64,000 nucleotides of DNA from GCA-016699445 sp964555055 (GCA_964555055.1 CAZKQW010000002.1:62001-126000); one strand, 5' to 3'. Shown: positions 8,391-17,345, numbered from the stretch's first letter. Program-made: numbers and translations. Notes: generated by a model not told the origin, from the letters alone.

Positions 8391-9337
8391 AAACGTCCCT
8401 TCATCAAAACGCTCGAGAACTGACGCTTCAACGCTTCGGTCGCACGATCCAGCTCTACGCCCCCCTGTATCTTTCCAACGAATGCGTCGACACCTGCACC
8501 TATTGCGGCTTTAGCCGGGAAAATAAGATCGAGCGCAAGACACTCTCTCCCGAAGAGGTGGTGGACGAGGCACGATTCCTCGCCCGACAAAATTTCCAAC
8601 ACCTCCTTCTCGTCGCGGGTGAGCATCCGAAGCACGTTTCTCCCGACTATTTGGAAGCTTGCCTGCGGAAGTTAAAGCTCTTTATCCCCTCCCTCTCGAT
8701 CGAAGTCGCCCCCTTCGACGAAGCGGTCTACCGCCGACTCATCGGCGATGGATTGGACGGCGTGGTGATGTATCAAGAGACTTATGACCCGGACACTTAT
8801 GCCCACGTGCATAAATCCGGTCCGAAAAAAAATTACGAACACCGACTCCAAGCGCCCGAGGAAGCCGCGCGGGCGGGTGTTCGGCAATTAGGCATGGGCG
8901 TCCTTTTGGGCCTTTCCGAACCGCAAAGGGACGTGGAAGCCTTAATCCTTCATGTGCGCCGACTCCAAAAGAAGTATTGGAAGACGGAGTTCTCCATTAG
9001 CCTGCCGCGATTGCGGCCTTGCGCTTCCGCCTTCGACTTGCCGCATCCGGTCTCAGATGAGACGTTCATGGATCTGATCGCGACGATCCGTTGTGCGCTC
9101 CCGGAAGTCGGAATCGTACTGTCGACGCGTGAAGCCCCCGAGCTCAGGGACCGCTTGGTCGGCCTAGGAGTGACGCGGATGAGCGCCGGCTCGCGGACGG
9201 AGCCGGGCGGCTACCAGCAGCCCGATAAGAACCTCAAACAATTCGAAATCGAAGACGATCGTTCGCCCAAGGAAGTCGCGAATGCCATCCGTCAAAAGGG
9301 TTACGAACCCGTATGGAAGGATTGGGAAAGCCTATGA
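8387..9337 (+). CDS. thiH: 2-iminoacetate synthase ThiH (N-terminally short)
   Basis: This radical-SAM enzyme cleaves tyrosine to dehydroglycine and p-cresol for thiazole synthesis. The [4Fe-4S] cysteines are C33, C37 and C40 in CVDTCTYC. Other ThiH landmarks follow: HLLLVAGEHP, GVVMYQETYD, SFPRLRPC-like ISLPRLRPC, LSTREAP and the C-terminal EPVWKDWESL. The chain is 316 residues against about 370 for E. coli ThiH. The missing part is the helical N-terminus that precedes the LTLQRFG segment. Upstream sequence is thiG coding, so no longer start is available. The core is complete, so activity is likely. Confidence 0.93.
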   Translation: MKTSLHQNARELTLQRFGRTIQLYAPLYLSNECVDTCTYCGFSRENKIERKTLSPEEVVDEARFLARQNFQHLLLVAGEHPKHVSPDYLEACLRKLKLFIPSLSIEVAPFDEAVYRRLIGDGLDGVVMYQETYDPDTYAHVHKSGPKKNYEHRLQAPEEAARAGVRQLGMGVLLGLSEPQRDVEALILHVRRLQKKYWKTEFSISLPRLRPCASAFDLPHPVSDETFMDLIATIRCALPEVGIVLSTREAPELRDRLVGLGVTRMSAGSRTEPGGYQQPDKNLKQFEIEDDRSPKEVANAIRQKGYEPVWKDWESL

Positions 9338-10863
9338 AGAAAATTTACCTAAAAGGATCCGGCGACATCCGTGTCCCTATGAAAGAAATCTCCCAAACGG
9401 GGAACAATCCCCCGGTCATCCTCTACGACACGTCAGGTCCGCACACCGATCCGGACGTGCGCATCAACGTCAAGGAGGGCTTGTTGAAGATCCGGGCCCC
9501 ATGGGTCGAGAAACGCAGGAAAGCGGGCGCCAAAAACTTCTCCCAAATGCACTTCGCGCGGAAAGGCCTTATCACGGAGGAAATGGAGTACGTCGCCTTG
9601 CGCGAAGGGATGTCGCCCGAATACGTCCGTGATGAAATCGCACGCGGACGCGCCATCATCCCGGCCAATATCAACCACCCCGAGCTGGAACCCATGATCA
9701 TCGGCCGGAACTTCCTCGTGAAGATCAACGCCAATATCGGCAATTCCGCCCTGAGTCCCAATCAAAAGCCCGAAGGGCGCGGCGAGGGGGCGACGCTAGC
9801 CCCTATGATAGCCGATGAGGTCGAAAAACTCGTGTGGGCCACGCGTTGGGGAGCGGATACGGTGATGGACCTTTCGACGGGAAAAAATATCCACGAAACG
9901 CGCGAGTGGATTTTGCGCAACAGCCCCGTCCCGATCGGCACCGTCCCCATCTACCAAGCCTTGGAAAAAGTGAACGGCAAGATCGAGGACCTGTCGTGGG
10001 AGGTCTTCAAACGAACCTTGATCGAACAAGCGGAGCAAGGCGTCGATTACTTCACGATCCACGCGGGCGTCTTGATGGATTACATTCCCGTGACGCAAAA
10101 GCGGCTGACCGGCATCGTCTCTCGCGGCGGGTCGATCATGGCCCGTTGGTGCCAGATGAAGAACCAGGAGAATTTCCTTTTCACGCGTTTCGAGGAGATT
10201 TGCGAAATCATGAAGGCCTACGACGTGAGCTTCTCCTTAGGGGACGGCTTGCGTCCCGGATCCATCCACGACGCGAACGACGCCGCGCAATTCGCCGAAC
10301 TTAAGACGTTAGGCGAGCTCACGAAAATCGCCTGGACGCACGACGTGCAGACGATGATCGAAGGGCCTGGTCATATCCCGATGCATCTCATCCAGGAAAA
10401 CATGACCAAGCAGTTGAAAGAATGCCAAGAAGCTCCCTTCTATACATTAGGCCCTCTAACAACCGACATCGCGCCCGGTTACGACCATATGACGTCGATG
10501 ATCGGCGCCGCGATGATCGGATCTTTCGGCTGCGCCCTGCTCTGCTACGTCACGCCCAAGGAACACTTAGGGCTCCCGAATCGGGAGGACGTGAAAGCCG
10601 GCGTCATCGCCTACAAGATCGCCGCCCACGCCGCGGACTTGGCGAAAAGGCATCCGAGAGCCATCGAACGCGACCATGCCCTTTCGAAGGCCAGGTTTGA
10701 ATTCCGATGGGAAGACCAATTCAACTTAAGCCTCGACCCGACGACGGCCCGAGCGTACCACGACGAAACCCTTCCGAAAGACTCCTCCAAATCCGCCCAC
10801 TTCTGTTCAATGTGCGGGCCGAGCTTCTGTTCAATGAGGATATCTCAGGAAATTGAAAGATGA
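9334..10863 (+). CDS. thiC: Phosphomethylpyrimidine synthase ThiC
   Basis: ThiC is a radical-SAM enzyme converting aminoimidazole ribotide to HMP phosphate, the pyrimidine half of thiamine. The start at 9334 is chosen because its ATG overlaps the thiH stop (ATGA) like the other joints of the operon, and GGGAAAG precedes it. An in-frame ATG at 9313 would add seven residues. The chain is 509 residues. The C-terminal CxxCxxxxC cluster cysteines are C491, C494 and C499 (FCSMCGPSFC). Core motifs IPANINHPELEPM, INANIGNSA, TIHAGVL, EGPGHIP and TLGPLTTDIAPGYDH are present. Confidence 0.96.
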   Translation: MKKIYLKGSGDIRVPMKEISQTGNNPPVILYDTSGPHTDPDVRINVKEGLLKIRAPWVEKRRKAGAKNFSQMHFARKGLITEEMEYVALREGMSPEYVRDEIARGRAIIPANINHPELEPMIIGRNFLVKINANIGNSALSPNQKPEGRGEGATLAPMIADEVEKLVWATRWGADTVMDLSTGKNIHETREWILRNSPVPIGTVPIYQALEKVNGKIEDLSWEVFKRTLIEQAEQGVDYFTIHAGVLMDYIPVTQKRLTGIVSRGGSIMARWCQMKNQENFLFTRFEEICEIMKAYDVSFSLGDGLRPGSIHDANDAAQFAELKTLGELTKIAWTHDVQTMIEGPGHIPMHLIQENMTKQLKECQEAPFYTLGPLTTDIAPGYDHMTSMIGAAMIGSFGCALLCYVTPKEHLGLPNREDVKAGVIAYKIAAHAADLAKRHPRAIERDHALSKARFEFRWEDQFNLSLDPTTARAYHDETLPKDSSKSAHFCSMCGPSFCSMRISQEIER

Positions 10864-11657
10864 CGCGACGCACCTCTATCGCTAACCCCACTCAAGCAGG
10901 ATGCAGCGCTGTCCTGCCACATTTAGCTGACTGTCATAGAGACGGTACCCGACCCGGATGCAGTGTTGTTCTACCCTCTCGCAGCATTTGTATCACCGAC
11001 CCTTTCAATCCAGATTGTGTCACCTCTTCTTCATACACCAGCTGTGCAACTTCACCAACAACCCCTGGATGCCAACCAGCGCCTCTTGACTTGCCTCAAT
11101 GCATAGAGCATCCAACGACACCTGGTTGCGAGGTGCTTTTGCCGAGCATGGACGAATGTTTAGAAAACCCTTCTTCACCAGGATGCTCCGTTACTCTTCC
11201 AAACCTCACCCAGTGCATCGCCACTCCCACGAGAATCGGATGTTCCGTCAGGCTTCCTAGCCGGATTCTTTGTGAGGAGAATCCCGAACTTGCTGGTTGC
11301 AACGTCATTCTGCGTCCCTTGGACCGTTGCGCGGAAAATCGCAGTTTGGATGGCTGTAGTGCGGATCTTCCCAGTATCTCCGAGTGCCGGAGTCGCCCTA
11401 GTCTCTCAGGGTGTTATGTCGTCTTACCACCATTAAGCACTTGTTCAGAAACGCCAACGACCTCAGGATGCGATGCTGTATTACCCACCCTCTCTCAATG
11501 CATTGTGACTCCCACATTGGAAGGTTGTCGCGCCGTTCTACCGACCCTTAACCGCTGCATCGCCATATCTACTCTAGAAGGATGTCACGTAGTTTTGCCC
11601 TCTTCAGAGGAATGCGAGGAAAACCCAGAACGTGATGGATGTTCTCATACTCACTAA
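10860..11657 (+). CDS. Cysteine-rich 19-residue repeat protein, function unknown
   Basis: This 265-residue protein is almost wholly made of 13 tandem units of 19 residues (residues 7-252) plus a half unit. The consensus is xxxP[ST]xxGCxVxLPxLxxC, with two cysteines per unit (GC at positions 8-9 and C at 19). Examples are IVTPTLEGCRAVLPTLNRC and SETPTTSGCDAVLPTLSQC. Unit 3 is the only clearly degenerate one (18 residues, lacking the LP). I see no signal peptide, membrane helix or enzyme motif. Its ATG overlaps the thiC stop by 4 bases, so it is expressed with the thiamine operon if real. I recall related repeats as segments within large secreted adhesins; here it is free-standing. It could be a fragment of such a protein. 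Confidence 0.65.
   Translation: MTRRTSIANPTQAGCSAVLPHLADCHRDGTRPGCSVVLPSRSICITDPFNPDCVTSSSYTSCATSPTTPGCQPAPLDLPQCIEHPTTPGCEVLLPSMDECLENPSSPGCSVTLPNLTQCIATPTRIGCSVRLPSRILCEENPELAGCNVILRPLDRCAENRSLDGCSADLPSISECRSRPSLSGCYVVLPPLSTCSETPTTSGCDAVLPTLSQCIVTPTLEGCRAVLPTLNRCIAISTLEGCHVVLPSSEECEENPERDGCSHTH
10878..11654 (+). repeat. 57-bp period protein-coding repeats (13 full copies plus one partial)
   Basis: The coding sequence is periodic at 57 bases, matching the 19-residue units. DNA copies are diverged from each other (many synonymous and non-synonymous differences) while the Cys, Gly and Pro positions hold. That points to old duplications kept under protein-level selection rather than fresh slippage. 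Confidence 0.8.
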
Positions 11658-11668
11658 GTAAGAGTTGA

Positions 11669-12226
11669 CTATTCTGGCATGCGGTAGGCGATTTTAATGA
11701 CTTCTAGCTCTCTTAATCCTTTTGGAGAGCGGAAATTTACGATATCTCCTTCTTGTGATTTTAGAAGAGCAGACGCTAATGGTGACGTCCAACTGATATG
11801 GTTTTTGGACATGTCGATTTCATCGATTCCGACGATTGTATAGGTTTTTTCGGCAGCGTCCTCATCGCGAACCGTCACCGTGGCCCCAAAACGAACTTCG
11901 GTTAATGTAAGAGTCGCCGGATCGATGACTTCGGCGGCTTCCACCCTTTTGGTCAGGAAACGGATACGGCGATCGATCTCACGCAGGCGTCGTTTTCCAT
12001 AGATATAGTCGGCGTTCTCGGAGCGGTCACCGTTACCCGCAGCCCAAGTAATCGTCTTCGTAAGCTCAGGGCGTTCGTCGTTCAGGAGTTTCGATAGTTC
12101 ATCTTTTAATTTCTTAAAACCGGCGGGGGTGATGTAATTTTTTGAACCAGATGGGATCTTTGGGCCTTCTTCATCCAAGTCGTCTTCATCAGCCGCCTTA
12201 TCTTCATTCACGAAAGCTTTACTCAT
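11669..12226 (-). CDS. greB: Transcript cleavage factor GreB
   Basis: This elongation factor enters the RNA polymerase secondary channel and rescues backtracked complexes by transcript cleavage. The coiled-coil N-domain is recognised by YITPAGFKKLKDEL and the acidic-tip region by AAGNGDRSENADYIYGKRRLREID, with the tip acidic residues D and E in GDRSENADY. The C-terminal FKBP-like domain contains VRFGATVTV and ISWTSPLASALL, which fit GreB better than GreA. A 28-residue acidic, low-complexity N-terminal extension (EDKAADEDDLDEEG) makes it 185 residues, longer than the usual 160. It lies 12 bases downstream of the secreted cysteine-rich gene and is convergent with the repeat gene, 11 bases away. 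Confidence 0.93.
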   Translation of the reverse strand: MSKAFVNEDKAADEDDLDEEGPKIPSGSKNYITPAGFKKLKDELSKLLNDERPELTKTITWAAGNGDRSENADYIYGKRRLREIDRRIRFLTKRVEAAEVIDPATLTLTEVRFGATVTVRDEDAAEKTYTIVGIDEIDMSKNHISWTSPLASALLKSQEGDIVNFRSPKGLRELEVIKIAYRMPE

Positions 12227-12238
12227 AAGGTTTGGAAA

Positions 12239-14254
12239 TTAGCGCAAGGGAACTAAAGAACACCCCCCACCCTCGGCGTAAACGCGATCGAAGTTCAAGA
12301 GGATAGCCTGGGGATTCGAGGAGTTCTCCGCGAATAAGGGGTGGAGATCCGCGGACCCGAGGTTTTGGCTTTCGATGCCGGAAGCCGTAATCCGGAAGTA
12401 ACGGTTGAAATTGGCTCTAACCACAGGTTTCTCAGTAGCCAAGATTTCACGGTAACGCATCGACGAAAGATTCGTTTGGAGGATGTACATCGAACGATCC
12501 AATTCGGCGGACATCCATTTTTGGACGGCTAAAGCGATCAAGGGTCGAACGTTCTGATCGAAGTGATCGCTTGATGGGTCCAAACCCACCAAGGTCTCCG
12601 CAATGAGCCGTTGGTCGTCCTCCACCGCTTGGGCGATCGGTAATTCTGGGCACGGCGTCGTCAAGTCAATGCGCTCCCCTCTTAAATTAAGGGCCGTCGT
12701 CTCATGGGTCACGCAAAAATAGACATCGTAATTGGATAAACCATTCCCCGAGAGGATGGGGCCCGTACCGCCGCTCCCCGCCACTCCTGTATTTCCGCTC
12801 CCACCGGTACCGGAGCGAGCTCCACCCGCTCCACCACCTCCGGAATTTCCGGAACCAGCATTTCCGGACTGACCGCCACTTCCGACACGGGCAACCACCG
12901 ACAACGTATCTTCACAAGTGAAACGATAATCATCCGGTGTCTTGCACAAAGCCCTGACCGTCCTCGTCCCCGTCGCGCCAGTGTCGACCGGCAAAATCGT
13001 CGGCATTAGGAAATCAGCCGTTTCCCCACGGCATGTGACACCAGAAACACCGTTATCTGTTAAATGAAAAGCGCAACGGACAGACGGTTCACCTTGAGGC
13101 ACAACCCGAATACCATTGAGGCTCATGAAAGGTTGGCGGCAATCGATCTCGCACGTGGGACGCCTTACCAGGCGCCTACGGCACGTGGTTAAGTCGCAAT
13201 CCGATCCCGTAAAGCACTCGTAACCGCGGTTTGTATCCAGATTATGCAACATTCCGAACACAGGATCACACACGTCCTTTGTGCAAGGATTACCGTCATC
13301 TTCGAGAGGTCGTGGCGTAAAAAGAGGCAGCCCCGTCCGGGCGTCACAAGAATCCACGGTGCAGATATTATCGTCATTAAAGACCCACGGGGTATGGAGA
13401 ATGCCGTAATCCACGGAACAACTATCACGCGTACAGAGGTCGCCGTCTTCGATGGAAGCCGGCGTCACCGGAGTATTGCGGCACATTCCGGAAGACGTAC
13501 ACGCGTCGACGGTACAAGGGTTCCCATCATTACATGTACGGGTGGCGTCTGCCATCGTACAGACCGGCCGAGGACACAAGAGTGCCGACTCCTCAGGCGT
13601 CGTGATGTCCTGGCAGGTACCCGCACGACAAACCGTACGGGTGCAGGGATTACCGTCGTCACACGCCAAAGAATCATTCGGAGTTTGGTTCCACCCTCCT
13701 GAGCTGGAACACGACCATTGGTAACAGGGCATAGGCAACGAACTTGGAACCAATGAAGCGGGATGAGTGCATACACCCGTCGAGCAACGGTCTAGAGTGC
13801 AGGCATTGCCATCATCGCTGCAAGGGCTTCCTTCGCCGCCGGGTACTGATTGCCAAACACCATCGGAAGGCCGGCAAAGCCATTGCTTGCATTCTCCAGC
13901 GGGGGTTGAAGGCGGCATTTCGGTTGTATGGACGCATCGATTCGTCGTGATGTCACAAGCGTCTTTGGTACAAGCGTTACCGTCCTGACACTCAGCTGAA
14001 GTCAGACAACAATTTGCCCTTCTATCCATAGGATTCGTACTCACACGACACAAACCCGCAAAGGTTCCATCAGGAAGAGGCGTCCCAACGCTACGGTCGC
14101 AAACTACCCTTTGACAGTTCGTGTAAATATCACGCCCCATGGCATCACGACATTGAAACATCGCATCACATGGTATCGAAGCAGCATAGGCTTTAGGAAG
14201 TGAACTCACTAAAAATAAAAAAAACAAAAATGCGAAGCCAAAGTATTTTTTCAT
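12239..14254 (-). CDS. Secreted cysteine-rich DGNPCT-repeat protein with Gly/Ser linker
   Basis: This 671-residue exported protein has a signal peptide (MKKYFGFAFLFFLFLVSSLPKAYA). About seven cysteine-rich units of the form DDGNPCTxDxCxxGxC follow (for example CSDDGNACTLDRC and CNDGNPCTVDAC), a repeat type familiar from myxobacterial secreted proteins. The later units lose some cysteines. A CEIDCRQPF.SLNG segment and an Ig-like stretch come next, then a Gly/Ser linker (about residues 456-502). A 165-residue C-terminal domain of unknown type contains VYFCVTHETTALNLRG and ends EGGGCSLVPLR. The terminal Gly-Cys is shared with three other secreted proteins of the window. No catalytic motif is visible; a structural or surface role is an inference. 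Confidence 0.8.
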   Translation of the reverse strand: MKKYFGFAFLFFLFLVSSLPKAYAASIPCDAMFQCRDAMGRDIYTNCQRVVCDRSVGTPLPDGTFAGLCRVSTNPMDRRANCCLTSAECQDGNACTKDACDITTNRCVHTTEMPPSTPAGECKQWLCRPSDGVWQSVPGGEGSPCSDDGNACTLDRCSTGVCTHPASLVPSSLPMPCYQWSCSSSGGWNQTPNDSLACDDGNPCTRTVCRAGTCQDITTPEESALLCPRPVCTMADATRTCNDGNPCTVDACTSSGMCRNTPVTPASIEDGDLCTRDSCSVDYGILHTPWVFNDDNICTVDSCDARTGLPLFTPRPLEDDGNPCTKDVCDPVFGMLHNLDTNRGYECFTGSDCDLTTCRRRLVRRPTCEIDCRQPFMSLNGIRVVPQGEPSVRCAFHLTDNGVSGVTCRGETADFLMPTILPVDTGATGTRTVRALCKTPDDYRFTCEDTLSVVARVGSGGQSGNAGSGNSGGGGAGGARSGTGGSGNTGVAGSGGTGPILSGNGLSNYDVYFCVTHETTALNLRGERIDLTTPCPELPIAQAVEDDQRLIAETLVGLDPSSDHFDQNVRPLIALAVQKWMSAELDRSMYILQTNLSSMRYREILATEKPVVRANFNRYFRITASGIESQNLGSADLHPLFAENSSNPQAILLNFDRVYAEGGGCSLVPLR

Positions 14255-14269
14255 AAGTATTCAAGGATG

Positions 14270-15865
14270 TTATCGTCGTCTGAACTTAAGATGTTGTGTC
14301 ATTTTTCCTAGAAAACCCTCGGCCGAAGGCACTTGGAGAAAAGAGGCGATCATCACGTACAGAACCCCGAAAACTCCTGCTTCAATGGCCAGTAAGACGA
14401 AAGGAGGACCTAAAACAAGGAATTTCTTGAGTAAAAACGCAGCAATTCCCGCTACTGCCGCACTGATCCAGAGTTTTCTCAGACCTTTTTCCATGATAGT
14501 GTGGTTGATCCTCTTTTCTAGAGCCCTCCGAAGCAGGGTATATTCGATCCACCCGGCTATACCCGCCGAGGCCGTCAGCCCCACGGTCCCCCAAAGAGGT
14601 TGAAGGTTTAAGGATTGAGGCAGGTAAAAAGCAAAAAGAACGCCTAATCCAGTAGTTGCAAGCACACGTAAGAGAGAAAAACGTAACGGCGTTTTCGTAT
14701 CATGAAGGGCATAAAAAGAAGAAGAATAAAGGCGTCCCAAAGTTGTCGCCAAGAGCCCGACGGTCGAACCCATCAAAACCCTCCATACGAGCCGCGACGC
14801 TTCCTCGTCGAATTGGCCTGTTTTAAAAAGGGTTTTCACCACGAGGTCCCCCATCACGAAGAAGATAACGATGGTAGGGACGATATAGAACGAGACTTTT
14901 TCCAAAGCGGACTCTAACCGTAATCTTAAACGTTCATAGGCGTTGTTTGGATTTTCTGCCATCCCCACCTGAGTTCGGGCAAGTTCGGGAAGCTCGGAGG
15001 CTGAAATCGACATTCCAAAGAGACTAATCGGCAAAAGGTATATCGTTTGAGCGTAGGCTAATGCGGATACGGCCCCGGTAGGCAGCCAACTCGCCAAGAC
15101 ATTATCGATATAGGCGCTGACTTGAACGACGCCACGGGATAGGACAGCCGGGCCAAAATTACGCAGGACAGTATCGACTCCCGCAGACCGCATACGAAAT
15201 CTCACCTTTATGAGTGGAACAAGGGTTAACGTCGCAGGTAATTGGACCGCGAATTGAAGCAAGCTCCCGACGACCAATCCCCACGCAGCCGTCACCGCAA
15301 GGTCCGTAGGGCTTTGCGAGCTACCACCCCATAAAAGAGCTCCGATAATAGTTAAATTCCAAATAACGGGGGCAGCATACGGGATGAAGAATTTTCGATG
15401 GCTATTGAGGATTCCTAAGCACCAAGCCGATAGCACGAGGAGACCGACTCCAGGGAAGAAAATCCGAACCAGACGGATGGTTAAGAGGCGTTTCTCCCCG
15501 CTAAATCCGGGTGCGATGACGTCTATCAAAGATGAGGTGAACAGAACGCCTCCCAAAACTAGGAGAGACACGCTTAGGGAGAGAAATGCGAAGACGGCCT
15601 TGGCCAATCGATCGGACTCTTCTTTATCTTTTTCATGGAGCCGGGAATAAATCGGGATGAAGGAAGCCGATAAAGCCCCTTCACCGAAAAGATTTTGTAG
15701 GAAGTTAGGGATTTTTAAAGCTGCTTTGAAGGCGTCGCCTGCGTCGGAGTTTCCGAAATAATGCGCAAAGACACGTTCGCGCAAGAGCCCAAAAAGCCGG
15801 CTCAATAAAATGCCCAGTGCCACCCAAAAAGCGCCTGATTTTTTCCCCGCCGTCTCGATAGCCAC
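14270..15865 (-). CDS. murJ: Lipid II flippase MurJ
   Basis: This is a polytopic inner-membrane MOP-superfamily protein that flips the peptidoglycan precursor lipid II. The family N-terminus ALGILLSRLFGLLRERVFAHYFG is followed by the key Asp/Arg segment GDAFKAALKIPNFLQNLFGEGALSASFIPIY. About 14 hydrophobic helices fill the 531 residues, a normal length. The start is a GTG at 15865 preceded by AGGAG at a good distance. It lies 14 bases after the CheC-like/CBS gene, making it the last gene of the chemosensory transcript. This is an unusual neighbourhood for an essential cell-wall gene. Confidence 0.94.
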   Translation of the reverse strand: MAIETAGKKSGAFWVALGILLSRLFGLLRERVFAHYFGNSDAGDAFKAALKIPNFLQNLFGEGALSASFIPIYSRLHEKDKEESDRLAKAVFAFLSLSVSLLVLGGVLFTSSLIDVIAPGFSGEKRLLTIRLVRIFFPGVGLLVLSAWCLGILNSHRKFFIPYAAPVIWNLTIIGALLWGGSSQSPTDLAVTAAWGLVVGSLLQFAVQLPATLTLVPLIKVRFRMRSAGVDTVLRNFGPAVLSRGVVQVSAYIDNVLASWLPTGAVSALAYAQTIYLLPISLFGMSISASELPELARTQVGMAENPNNAYERLRLRLESALEKVSFYIVPTIVIFFVMGDLVVKTLFKTGQFDEEASRLVWRVLMGSTVGLLATTLGRLYSSSFYALHDTKTPLRFSLLRVLATTGLGVLFAFYLPQSLNLQPLWGTVGLTASAGIAGWIEYTLLRRALEKRINHTIMEKGLRKLWISAAVAGIAAFLLKKFLVLGPPFVLLAIEAGVFGVLYVMIASFLQVPSAEGFLGKMTQHLKFRRR

Positions 15866-15879
15866 GGCGGGCTCCTACG

Positions 15880-16944
15880 TCACCCGGCTATTTTTTTCAA
15901 TAAGTCAAAAGTGGTAAGCATGCCCAGGAATTTATTCTCCATATCCACAATAGGTAAGGAATGAATATGCAGAGTGTACATTTTTCTCATGGCGTCGATC
16001 AAAAGATCACTGGGGGATAATGAAACGAGTTTTTGGCCTGGGCTGACGCGCACTAAAGGCCAAGAAAGGATTTTACGGTTTCTCTCCTCTTGCCCGGGAG
16101 CGTCGAAAAAAACGGAGCGAATGATTTCCAGGTTGTTACGGGTGATCATTCGGATCACCTTACCCTGCTGCAGCAAGGGAACTGCGTCGATCTTCTTATC
16201 CAACATCAATTGATAAGCGTCTTTAATGGACTTACCTACCTCTATCACGGGATAATCCCTCATCATGACATTTTCGACTTTTAGGGGATCCAGTTCCTTC
16301 GTTAATTTAATGTATGAGCTTTCCTCTTCTTTTCCTATGTCTTCGGGCGATAAAAGAACATCGAAGATATCTTTAACCAGAAGATGACTCAGTAAAAAGA
16401 AAAGAGGTTGAGCACCCAAATCAGCGACATCGACACTCGCTTTCAGAACAAGATAAAAAAGGTCGTCGATTTCTGAATTTTTAGATCCATCCTGCAGGAT
16501 TTTTGTCGTCGACTTTAGCGAAAGACGGGTATTCTTATCGATTTTATCGATTAGGGAGCGATTGAGGTTTCCCCAAAGTTGATTCGATACTTCGCCGAAA
16601 GCTTCCTCGACTTCGCCGTCAAATTGCAGACTGGCAACCCTATCCTTCACCGTCTTCGCGGGTATACCCATCATGAAAGAAGCCATTTCTATCGCCAGAG
16701 GCATGGAGGTGAGGAAAAGAAGAGAACCTTCTTTCCCATCCCACGACATTTTGGTAAGCATGTAGTCCTTGGTATAGGATTTAAAAAAGGACTCGAAAGA
16801 TCCGGCAAAAATCTCGACAGCATCCAACTTTGCGGGTTGGCCGATTAAAATACTAAGCTTGGAAATGATTTCCTCAAGGTAAGACTTAACTTGAGGATTG
16901 AGCTTGTTGAAATTGGAGCCCTTTATGGCGGCTAAGGGGATCAT
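15880..16944 (-). CDS. CheC/CheX-like domain fused to tandem CBS domains
   Basis: This is a 354-residue cytoplasmic protein in the chemosensory operon. Residues about 15-200 resemble the CheC/CheX/FliY-like fold. The segment EEAFGEVSNQLWGNLNRSL (E118, N121) mirrors the ExxN active-site pattern of CheX/CheC phosphatases, and MPLAIEMASFMMG resembles their MA.H.A helix. Residues about 226-285 (VENVMMRDYPVIEVGKSIKDA) and 297-354 (VSLSPSDLLIDAMRKMYTLHIHSLPIVD) are a CBS pair, which in other proteins bind adenosine nucleotides. A phosphatase or adaptor gated by nucleotide level is inference. It sits 23 bases after cheY and 14 bases before murJ. The CBS call is firm; the N-terminal call is moderate. 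Confidence 0.75.
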   Translation of the reverse strand: MIPLAAIKGSNFNKLNPQVKSYLEEIISKLSILIGQPAKLDAVEIFAGSFESFFKSYTKDYMLTKMSWDGKEGSLLFLTSMPLAIEMASFMMGIPAKTVKDRVASLQFDGEVEEAFGEVSNQLWGNLNRSLIDKIDKNTRLSLKSTTKILQDGSKNSEIDDLFYLVLKASVDVADLGAQPLFFLLSHLLVKDIFDVLLSPEDIGKEEESSYIKLTKELDPLKVENVMMRDYPVIEVGKSIKDAYQLMLDKKIDAVPLLQQGKVIRMITRNNLEIIRSVFFDAPGQEERNRKILSWPLVRVSPGQKLVSLSPSDLLIDAMRKMYTLHIHSLPIVDMENKFLGMLTTFDLLKKIAG

Positions 16945-16967
16945 GGGCCATCCAAAAGTTCTTCACC

Positions 16968-17336
16968 TTAAAAGTAGGATCCCAATTCCTTTTGAAGGAC
17001 TTCCGGAGTAAAAGGTTTGCATACATAGCCGTTGGCACCGGCAGCCTTGACGTCGGAGACGCGGGATTCCGTGGCTTCCGTGGTGATCATGACGATTGGC
17101 GTGTTGATCCCCTTGGCACGCACCTCCTTCACGAAGGCGATGCCATCCATGTTGGGCATATTCCAATCGGAAAGGATTAAAGCGACATCGGGATGGGAAG
17201 CGAGTTGACTTAAACCCTCGACACCATCCCCTCCTTCGAAAATTTCTCCGCAATCCAATCCAGCTTGCCTTAAACTACGTCCGATCATTTTTCTCATCAC
17301 GGAAGAATCATCCACAACCAAAACATTCTTAGCCAT
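16968..17336 (-). CDS. cheY: CheY-type single-domain response regulator
   Basis: This 122-residue receiver domain has no output domain. The acidic pair is D9-D10, the phospho-acceptor D57 in LSDWNMPNMDG, the switch Thr in VMITTEA and the conserved Lys in VCKPFTPE. The WNMPNMDG segment is typical of true CheY proteins. It follows cheX by 9 bases, so the phosphatase CheX and this CheY probably work as a pair. It is one of three stand-alone receivers in the operon. Confidence 0.92.
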   Translation of the reverse strand: MAKNVLVVDDSSVMRKMIGRSLRQAGLDCGEIFEGGDGVEGLSQLASHPDVALILSDWNMPNMDGIAFVKEVRAKGINTPIVMITTEATESRVSDVKAAGANGYVCKPFTPEVLQKELGSYF

Positions 17337-17345
17337 AAAAACCTC

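Noticed and set aside
9313..9333. Earlier in-frame ATG for thiC
   Set aside because: The ATG at 9334 makes the same 4-base ATGA overlap as other joints in the operon and has GGGAAAG upstream; the longer start adds residues not typical of ThiC.
10860..11657. CRISPR or other DNA-level repeat array
   Set aside because: Periodicity is 57 bases in frame with conserved Cys/Gly/Pro codons and diverged DNA, so it is a protein repeat.
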